9,174 nt of DNA, taken from NCBI GenBank assembly GCA_937983475.1, contig CALJZV010000379.1, positions 1-9,174 on the forward strand, given 5' to 3'. Made by a program: the position numbers and the translations under genes. The notes beneath the pieces are model-generated. The model was not told where the DNA came from and made no database searches. It was given only the letters and a program-made list of their open reading frames with translations. Origin of the DNA: an uncultured Verrucomicrobiales bacterium. GTDB taxonomy: Bacteria > Verrucomicrobiota > Verrucomicrobiia > Limisphaerales > JACDHS01. Every line of letters starts with the position of its first letter. The first letter of the stretch is position 1. Below are positions 1-5,032 of the stretch, piece after piece.

Positions 1-509
1 TTCTTCTTGGGTTGTCCGGCTTGCTTCTGGATGACCAACCCCTCTGGCCCATACATGGGGGCCGAGGGCGTCCAGAAGGGCGCACTCCAGGATTTCGGAT
101 CCTGCAAATGACCGTGGTAAATTTTGCTCAAACCCTGGCTGTGATAGCCATGTTGCATGAAGTATTGCGGCAGCGTGACGACGTCGGGAATGGTGGTCCG
201 GAAATGCGTGTCCAAGTCATAAACCTTGGTGGTGTCGGGGCGGCGCCCGGTCATCAGCGAGGTTCGTGACGGGCTGCACACCGCCTGCTGGCAGTAGGCC
301 CGCTGGAACACCGTGCCGCGCGCCGCGATGCTGTCCAAATGCGGTGTCTTGATGACCTTGTTGCCGTAGCAGCCCATCTCCGGGCGCAGATCGTCAATCG
401 CGATGAACAGGACGTTGAATTTGGGATTCGACTCCTTTGCGGCCGCCGAAAAGGACAGAGCCATCAAGGAAACGATCAGCAGAAAACCTGACTTGAATTT
501 GCAACGCAT
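1..509 (-). CDS. Sulfatase, iduronate-2-sulfatase-like (N-terminal part, runs off the left edge)
   Basis: A type I sulfatase that would hydrolyse a sulfate ester, probably on a glycan, outside the cytoplasm. I translated the minus strand by hand and see 169 codons. Residues 1-24 form a signal peptide (KFKSGFLLIVSLMALSFSAAA). NVLFIAIDDLRPEMGCYG at 32-49 carries the metal-binding Asp pair D39/D40. VCSPSR at 77-82 contains C78, the cysteine that a maturation enzyme oxidises to formylglycine. The flanking QQAVCSPSRTSLMTGRRPDT closely follows the human iduronate-2-sulfatase pattern, so it belongs to that branch rather than the arylsulfatase A type. The true substrate is unknown. The ATG at 507-509 is chosen because the signal peptide follows directly; no Shine-Dalgarno is visible. 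It lies 64 nt downstream of the galactokinase-like gene on the same strand. The C-terminal part is outside the window. Confidence 0.93.
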   Translation of the reverse strand, partial: MRCKFKSGFLLIVSLMALSFSAAAKESNPKFNVLFIAIDDLRPEMGCYGNKVIKTPHLDSIAARGTVFQRAYCQQAVCSPSRTSLMTGRRPDTTKVYDLDTHFRTTIPDVVTLPQYFMQHGYHSQGLSKIYHGHLQDPKSWSAPFWTPSAPMYGPEGLVIQKQAGQPKK

Positions 510-573
510 GGGCTGTTGGACGTGCCCAGGAGCGGAAGAGTTACATTTGATTTTTGGTCAAATAAAGCCGTTC

Positions 574-1794
574 TCAAGTGGCCCCATCCACCACCAGACA
601 GAGCATGGGCGCCATTTTGATCCCGGTTTGCTTTTCGTATTCCGAGGTCATGTGCCGGCTGAAGTCGTCCATGGCGTCGCGCCGCACCAGGTTGATGGTC
701 GCGCCGCCGAAGCCGCCGCCGGTCAACCGCGCCCCGAGCGTTGCGGGATGCTTCCGGGCCAGTTCCACAAGAATGTCCAACTCTGCGGTACTGTTGCCAA
801 AATAATCGCGCGAGCTTTCGTGGCTCTGGAACATGAACTGTCCAAACTGCACAAAGTCATCCTGCCGCAACGCTTCCGCGCCATGGATGACCCGTTGAAT
901 CTCGCCGACGACATGATAGGCGCACTGGAATTCGCGCTCGGACAGGGCGGCTTTGCCGGCCTTGAGCATCTTGAGGTCGGCCTGCCGCAGCGATTTGACC
1001 CCAAGCTTCTGCGCCGCCGATTCGCAATGGCCGCGAAGCTCGTTGTATTCGCCGCCGGCCAGCGCGTGCTTGGCGCCCGAGTCACACATCAGCACCGCGA
1101 TTTCGCCAATCATCGGCACGTGGTCCACACTCAAATGCTGGCAGTCAATTTCAATGGCATGAAAGGCCTTGCCAAACAGCGACGACACCTGGTCGAGAAT
1201 GCCGCATTGCACGCCCACAAACTGGTTCTCGGCGCGCTGGCAGAGCCGCGCAAGGTTGAGCCTCTCCCCGCGCATCGGCTCGGGAAGGTTTCCGGCGTGG
1301 TCCGGCTTGGGCGGCACGGTGGACCCGGTGTCGGTGAGCGTGAAGGGATGCAGCTTGCGGACCATCAGCGCGGTGGCGACCTCCAGCGCGGCGGAGCTGC
1401 TCATGCCCGCGCCAATCGGCAGCGTGCTGTGAATGGCCGCGTTGAACCCGGCGAAGTGAACATGATGTTTGCGCAGTTGCAGCAGGACACCCTTGATGTA
1501 ATCCGCCCACGGCGCGGCCGGATTCGTTTTTATTTCACTGATGGAAAACTTCTCGCGCTCCGGAAACGCCGACGACACCAGCTCAATTTTCCCATCGGTG
1601 CGCGGCGACGCCGCCATGAAAACGTATTTATCCACCGCGATGGATAGCACCAAACCAAGGTTGTAGTCGGTATGATTGCCCAGTAGCTCCAGCCGGCCGG
1701 GCGCCTGCGCCAGGTGCGTCGGCGCATAGGCGAAGCGCTCCTTGAACAACCGCTGGGTTTCGAGAATGGCCGCTTGATGGCGTCTGTCGTGCAT
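574..1794 (-). CDS. galK: Galactokinase-family GHMP kinase
   Basis: Predicted cytoplasmic ATP-dependent sugar 1-kinase; galactokinase makes galactose-1-phosphate in the Leloir pathway. The three GHMP kinase motifs are present: the sugar-binding signature APGRLELLGNHTDYNLG (31-47), the phosphate loop LPIGAGMSSSAALE (125-138), and ARLTGGGFGGA (355-365). CGILDQ (198-202) holds the expected catalytic Asp, D201, and GGEYNELRGHCE (248-258) matches the conserved seYNxRRxxCe region. Two oddities stand out. The usual GEHTDYN reads GNHTDYN, so the Glu that contacts the sugar is Asn40. There is also an insertion of about 23 residues (150-175), which makes it 406 residues against about 382 in E. coli. 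Substrate is therefore likely but not proven to be galactose. An in-frame TGA lies one codon upstream of the ATG, which fixes the start. No Shine-Dalgarno is seen. Confidence 0.9.
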   Translation of the reverse strand: MHDRRHQAAILETQRLFKERFAYAPTHLAQAPGRLELLGNHTDYNLGLVLSIAVDKYVFMAASPRTDGKIELVSSAFPEREKFSISEIKTNPAAPWADYIKGVLLQLRKHHVHFAGFNAAIHSTLPIGAGMSSSAALEVATALMVRKLHPFTLTDTGSTVPPKPDHAGNLPEPMRGERLNLARLCQRAENQFVGVQCGILDQVSSLFGKAFHAIEIDCQHLSVDHVPMIGEIAVLMCDSGAKHALAGGEYNELRGHCESAAQKLGVKSLRQADLKMLKAGKAALSEREFQCAYHVVGEIQRVIHGAEALRQDDFVQFGQFMFQSHESSRDYFGNSTAELDILVELARKHPATLGARLTGGGFGGATINLVRRDAMDDFSRHMTSEYEKQTGIKMAPMLCLVVDGAT

Positions 1795-1833
1795 GAGTCA
1801 AATGTAATGAGTTCAGAAAATTTGGACAGTCGG

Positions 1834-2214
1834 TCATTGCCCGAGATGTTGCGGGGGCAGCGGCGGCGGCACCGGCTTTTCCGCCGTCCTAATAATCAGG
1901 ATGCTCGACACCAGAGACCACAGCCACGCCACGCCGAACAAGGCCAGTCCAAGGATGCCAAGAGCATTGCCCGGCTCAGGCGGCATTTGAGTGTCGAACA
2001 TGAGGCTGTAATAAACACGAAGTTTTTGGAAAACCCACCCCATTGCCAACGCAAACCCGGCCAAGGCCAGCGCCAACTGGGCCGCGCCGGCAATGTAACG
2101 CCGCGCGAGCAGGGTGCCCGCGCCCGGGGTAGCCGCCAGGTTGATTGCCAGGCAGGCCCAAGGGGACATCGGCTTGGAAGTCCGCTGGCTGGTTGGCGTC
2201 TGAGTGGAATTCAT
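1834..2214 (-). CDS. Small membrane protein of unknown function
   Basis: A 126-residue protein whose function I do not recognise. It has a polar Ser/Thr-rich N-terminus (1-17), then hydrophobic stretches at about 18-36, 41-62 and 84-109, and a short proline-rich tail (EKPVPPPLPP, 112-121). It therefore probably spans the inner membrane two or three times. The segment NLAATPGAGTLLARRYIAG (25-43) resembles the 'P-G-x-G-x-L-x-x-x-x-x-x-G' start of TM2-like or related small membrane proteins, but the match is loose. It starts 18 nt after the DUF2752 gene and ends 39 nt before the galactokinase-like gene, all on the minus strand, so co-transcription is plausible. No Shine-Dalgarno is visible before the ATG. 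That it is a real gene is supported by the coherent transmembrane pattern and the tight packing with its neighbours. Confidence 0.75.
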   Translation of the reverse strand: MNSTQTPTSQRTSKPMSPWACLAINLAATPGAGTLLARRYIAGAAQLALALAGFALAMGWVFQKLRVYYSLMFDTQMPPEPGNALGILGLALFGVAWLWSLVSSILIIRTAEKPVPPPLPPQHLGQ

Positions 2215-2232
2215 GCGTTCAAGTTTCGCGCT

Positions 2233-2625
2233 TCAAAGACCGTTCACCGAGGACACGTTTCGCGCAATCCAAAAGGCGACCACCACCGCCACCTGCGCGA
2301 GCGCCGTCCATCGGGACAAGGGGATGTGCGGGCTTCCCTTGAGTTTGCAGAAAATATAAACCGCCAGCGCGGGCAGCAGGAGCACCAGCAGTGAATTCAA
2401 GAGGAAGGCTTCCGCCAGGTTGCCGTGCGCCAGCTCATGGAGGGCGCGCAACGAGCCGCACCCCGGACAAAGCCAGCCGGTCCATTGATACAAAAGGCAG
2501 CGGGGATAAAACGCGTGCTGCGCCGGTGGATAAATATAAAGCGCGGCGGCCACGGCCAGAAACGTCGCCGCTGCCATCCAGTTGGCGCGGCTGCGGAGCA
2601 GATATACAATAACCCCGTGCGTCAC
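2233..2625 (-). CDS. DUF2752 family membrane protein
   Basis: A 130-residue integral membrane protein of the DUF2752 family, whose biochemical role is not established. The family signature is clear: a Pro-Arg-Cys at 41-43, then TGWLCPGCGSLRALHELAHG (49-68) and the following Asn77 in FLLN. C43, C53 and C56 could bind metal or form a disulfide; this is inference. Predicted membrane segments are about 16-33, 73-93 and 106-121. The first available start is GTG at 2623-2625. An in-frame TAG lies six codons upstream (2641-2643), so no longer start exists. It is followed after 18 nt by another small membrane protein, a layout in which the two could act together. The 142 nt before it (2626-2767) hold no gene I can support and no clear promoter. 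Confidence 0.85.
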   Translation of the reverse strand: MTHGVIVYLLRSRANWMAAATFLAVAAALYIYPPAQHAFYPRCLLYQWTGWLCPGCGSLRALHELAHGNLAEAFLLNSLLVLLLPALAVYIFCKLKGSPHIPLSRWTALAQVAVVVAFWIARNVSSVNGL

Positions 2626-2767
2626 AGCCGAAGTGTGGAGCTAATTTCCCCAAGGCGTCAAGGGCGGCTCCTTCAGCGAATAATTTCCCCGTTTGGCCGG
2701 AACGTCGGGTCGGGAATAAGGCAATGAGAACGCTCTCCGGTGCCGCATGAAAAATCTGAACGCCTGC

Positions 2768-4909
2768 CTACCTTGTGCCAAGAAAGCGCCACTGGTGCGG
2801 CGTTGGCCTTCCGTTTTGCAACGGGCCGGCTGAAACATAGTCAAGGCCATCCATCAGCCAATACGACATTTGCCCCGATGTTCGCTGGAAAATCAGGTCT
2901 GTTTTGTGATCACTGTTGAGGTCAAATCCCCCGACAGCCCGGGCTGCGACAGGCAATCCATCCCGGAGCGGAAGTTTGGAAATTACATTCGTCCCGTCCA
3001 GCAGCCAAACGGCCAGGTTCCCGGCAGAATTCTGCCAGAGCAAATCCGCCTTCCCATTAGCATCGAAGTGCGCGGCTGCAGCCAGACGCCAGCTCAAATT
3101 CACCGGTTTGGCACCATTCAATAAACCCGAAGTGCCAAAAGTTATCCCATTCATGTACCACACCGCCGCCCGGCCATCAGTGTGCCGAAAAACAATGTCA
3201 GCCTTTGCATCGCCATCCATGTCAGCCAAAACCACGGCGCGCCACGCCGGGTTAATTGGCTTCAATGCCACGTTCTGATGACGGGTGTTTCCCTGCATCA
3301 ACCAGGCGGCCATCCTCCCGTCCGTGTGCTGAAAAAGAATATCCGTGTGCGCATCGCCGTTGAGATCGGCGGTTCCAACCGGGTGCCAATCGAGGCCGTG
3401 TGGCATCCCGCCATTGAGGGATGTGACAGCCACGACGTTGGTTCGCTCGTAAAGCCACAGCTCCAGTTTGCGGAGGTCGGACACCATGTAAAACGGTGTG
3501 TACTGGCTCACGTCGAACACGCGGATCAGGGCCGCCGCACTGTTGGTTGTGCCAGTGCTGTTGCTTGCCCTGACTGAGTAACTGCCCGCCGAATGGAATT
3601 GCACATTGGTCAGGACCAGAGATGTGGTGGTCGCCCCGGCAATGTTCGTTCCATTCTTCTGCCACTGATAACTTAGCGGCGGCGTGCCGGTGGCCATGGC
3701 CGACAGGGTGATCGTCGAACCCAGAACCGTGTCCTGGGTCGCAGGCTGCCGAATGACTCGCGGCGCAGCCGGCAGGCGCTCCGCCGAATAACCACGGTCC
3801 AGCAGCAGCTTCAGCAGGCCGGCATTTCCAAACAGATGACCCGCGCCGACCACCACAAGGGTTCTCCGGTTCTGGCTGAATTCAGCTTCGATTTTGGGCA
3901 GCCAATTCCAATTGCGCTGGTCAAGAAGCACGGCAGCAGCGCCCGGATAGTGCGCATACGCCGCGTCTATCTTTGCCTTCAACGCGGCGGCATCGCCTGC
4001 CAGCCAGGCGGAAACCAGATCCTTGGGATTCTCATTCAGCACGGAGAGCACGGCGCCATTCTCGTTTCCGGCGATGGCGTGCTCAAGAACCCTCAATTGA
4101 AAAACCGTGCTTTCCAAGAACTCAAGGGGCTTGCCTGCCTGCCGGGCCCGCGTCAGCAACCGGCGATCCACGCCATGGTTTCCGGACAGCCCATTCATCG
4201 CGTATTTCATTTCCATGGCCCAGGTAAAGGCCAGCCAGGGACGCAACTGGCTGAAATGCGCCGGCGCATCCGGGGCCAATTGAATCCAATCGGCGCGACG
4301 GGATTTGAGAAATGAGTCCAGAGAACTGTAGGTGGAGGCGGAAAGGTAGTTCCTCAAGGAATCCGAGCCGGACAAATACGCTCTGGATCGAATGCTGTTG
4401 AGCAATCCTGGATCATCCAGGTCTGCCTCGAAAATGACCTTGTCGCTCAACGGAAAAATCGTGTCCACCAATGGCGGCAGCGGGTCTTTGGGATTCAACA
4501 CGTGAATGGATCCGAACAGGTAAACCGTTCCCGGCTTCTGCGGATGCTTCACCTCCCAAATGAACGGCTGGGCCGCTCCCTGCGCCGAAGCCAATGCCGC
4601 AAAGGCAACCAGCCAGGCAAGCAAGTGAATTTGCAATCTTGCAAATAAATGAAAGGGCGTTTCTGAACCGAATTGGGGAACGCCGAAGCCAAGTGTTGTT
4701 TGTTTTTCCACCCGCCTTTCTTCCCATAGCGACCCAAAGCGGTCGAGGACAATTTTTCGATGGCCCAGATCCGCCTCACGGTGCTTCGCTTCAGTCCAGA
4801 TGGGGCCTGGCGGATCAGCACATCGCGCAGAGTTGTCATTATTAGAAAGGAAAACAGTCTGGGAGAGGCCCAGCACAGAGACAACACTGCCCCCTGCCGT
4901 GACGCTCAT
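2768..4909 (-). CDS. Exported TraB/GumN-family protein with Ig-like module and FG-GAP-like repeats
   Basis: Putative secreted metallopeptidase-like protein. Numbering is from the ATG at 4909. Residues about 126-379 form a TraB/GumN (TIKI-like) domain: LFGSIHVL (131-138) gives the GxxH motif with H136, E161 follows in VIFEADL, GNHGVDRRLL is at 243-252, and VVGAGHLFGNAGL (353-365) gives the second motif with H358. Residues 384-464 form an Ig-like module with YQWQKNG but without the disulfide cysteines. Residues 480-713 hold FG-GAP-like repeats. The start is doubtful. A good signal peptide (HLLAWLVAFAALASAQG) begins only at about residue 95, so GTG at 4709-4711 (residue 67, with AAAGG close upstream) or TTG at 4634-4636 (residue 92) are likelier than the ATG. 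Typical TraB proteins are about 290 residues, so the C-terminal additions are unusual. The partner or substrate is unknown. It is divergent from the amidase gene. Confidence 0.85.
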   Translation of the reverse strand: MSVTAGGSVVSVLGLSQTVFLSNNDNSARCADPPGPIWTEAKHREADLGHRKIVLDRFGSLWEERRVEKQTTLGFGVPQFGSETPFHLFARLQIHLLAWLVAFAALASAQGAAQPFIWEVKHPQKPGTVYLFGSIHVLNPKDPLPPLVDTIFPLSDKVIFEADLDDPGLLNSIRSRAYLSGSDSLRNYLSASTYSSLDSFLKSRRADWIQLAPDAPAHFSQLRPWLAFTWAMEMKYAMNGLSGNHGVDRRLLTRARQAGKPLEFLESTVFQLRVLEHAIAGNENGAVLSVLNENPKDLVSAWLAGDAAALKAKIDAAYAHYPGAAAVLLDQRNWNWLPKIEAEFSQNRRTLVVVGAGHLFGNAGLLKLLLDRGYSAERLPAAPRVIRQPATQDTVLGSTITLSAMATGTPPLSYQWQKNGTNIAGATTTSLVLTNVQFHSAGSYSVRASNSTGTTNSAAALIRVFDVSQYTPFYMVSDLRKLELWLYERTNVVAVTSLNGGMPHGLDWHPVGTADLNGDAHTDILFQHTDGRMAAWLMQGNTRHQNVALKPINPAWRAVVLADMDGDAKADIVFRHTDGRAAVWYMNGITFGTSGLLNGAKPVNLSWRLAAAAHFDANGKADLLWQNSAGNLAVWLLDGTNVISKLPLRDGLPVAARAVGGFDLNSDHKTDLIFQRTSGQMSYWLMDGLDYVSAGPLQNGRPTPHQWRFLGTR
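2771..3457 (-). repeat. FG-GAP/VCBS-like repeats within the TraB-family protein
   Basis: Five copies of a unit of about 50 residues, anchored on Trp at residues 485, 536, 584, 635 and 684 (spacings 51, 48, 51, 49), with the local pattern W-[LY]-x-x-[GR]. Between them lie four Ca2+-loop-like strings: D515-L-N-G-D-A-H-T-D, D563-M-D-G-D-A-K-A-D, H614-F-D-A-N-G-K-A-D (first ligand lost) and D663-L-N-S-D-H-K-T-D. Such repeats normally build a beta-propeller or similar Ca2+-binding, adhesive fold. The last unit stops at the C-terminus after HQWRFLGTR, so the set looks complete rather than truncated. Confidence 0.8.
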
Positions 4910-4939
4910 GGGAAGGCGAAATCCTTTCAGGAAAAAATG

Positions 4940-4945
4940 AGGAGG
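4940..4945 (+). promoter_or_regulatory. Strong ribosome binding site before a 25-codon leader ORF
   Basis: AGGAGG, a full anti-Shine-Dalgarno match, sits 6 nt before an ATG at 4952-4954. It is the best-placed Shine-Dalgarno in the window, where the other genes show none or only a weak one. It does not directly serve the amidase ATG at 5033, which is 87 nt further on and has only AT-rich sequence before it. Confidence 0.6.
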
Positions 4946-4951
4946 AATTTA

Positions 4952-5029
4952 ATGCGAACATGCATCCGGCGATCTCCCGATGGGCCAACCGCGTCAATAG
5001 ATAATTGCGCGTCCGGTATTTATTCTTAA
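4952..5029 (+). CDS. Possible 25-residue leader peptide upstream of the amidase
   Basis: A 25-codon ORF encoding MRTCIRRSPDGPTASIDNCA followed by SGIYS, then TAA at 5027-5029. It is preceded at ideal distance by AGGAGG and ends 3 nt before the amidase ATG, in the same reading frame. The peptide has no recognisable domain and no signal peptide. Three readings are possible: a leader whose translation lets ribosomes restart on the amidase (coupling), an older longer amidase N-terminus cut off by a single TAA, or chance. A GATAAT at 5000-5005 could be a -10 element giving a shorter transcript without this ORF, but no matching -35 is seen. No run of one amino acid's codons suggests classical attenuation. 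Confidence 0.35.
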   Translation: MRTCIRRSPDGPTASIDNCASGIYS

Positions 5030-5032
5030 TAT

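Noticed and set aside
545..563. Inverted repeat ATTTGA / TCAAAT around a 7-nt loop between the kinase and the sulfatase
   Set aside because: The 6-bp AT-rich stem has no T-run on the minus strand, and such a repeat is easily found by chance. It is neither a convincing terminator nor an operator.
403..1647. A 414-codon open frame on the plus strand, antisense to the galactokinase-like gene
   Set aside because: Its translation is rich in Arg, His and Gly with no domain pattern, while the opposite strand has all three GHMP kinase motifs. Long antisense frames are expected in GC-rich genes.
1714..2394. A 226-codon open frame on the plus strand across the small membrane protein and the start of the kinase
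   Set aside because: It runs across several genes on the other strand, is very rich in Arg, Gln and His, and shows no membrane segment or domain.
2641..2850. A 69-codon minus-strand frame between the TraB-family and DUF2752 genes
   Set aside because: It overlaps the end of the TraB-family gene in another frame and has no recognisable motif or good ribosome binding site. A remnant cannot be excluded, but there is no positive support.
4992..4997. TTGACG on the minus strand as a -35 box for the TraB-family gene
   Set aside because: No -10-like hexamer lies 16-18 nt downstream; the nearest AT-rich stretch is over 40 nt away.
5026..5032. TTAATAT just before the amidase ATG as a -10 box
   Set aside because: It would put the transcription start inside the coding region, and the partial TTGCGC upstream is a weak -35. 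There is not enough support for a promoter.
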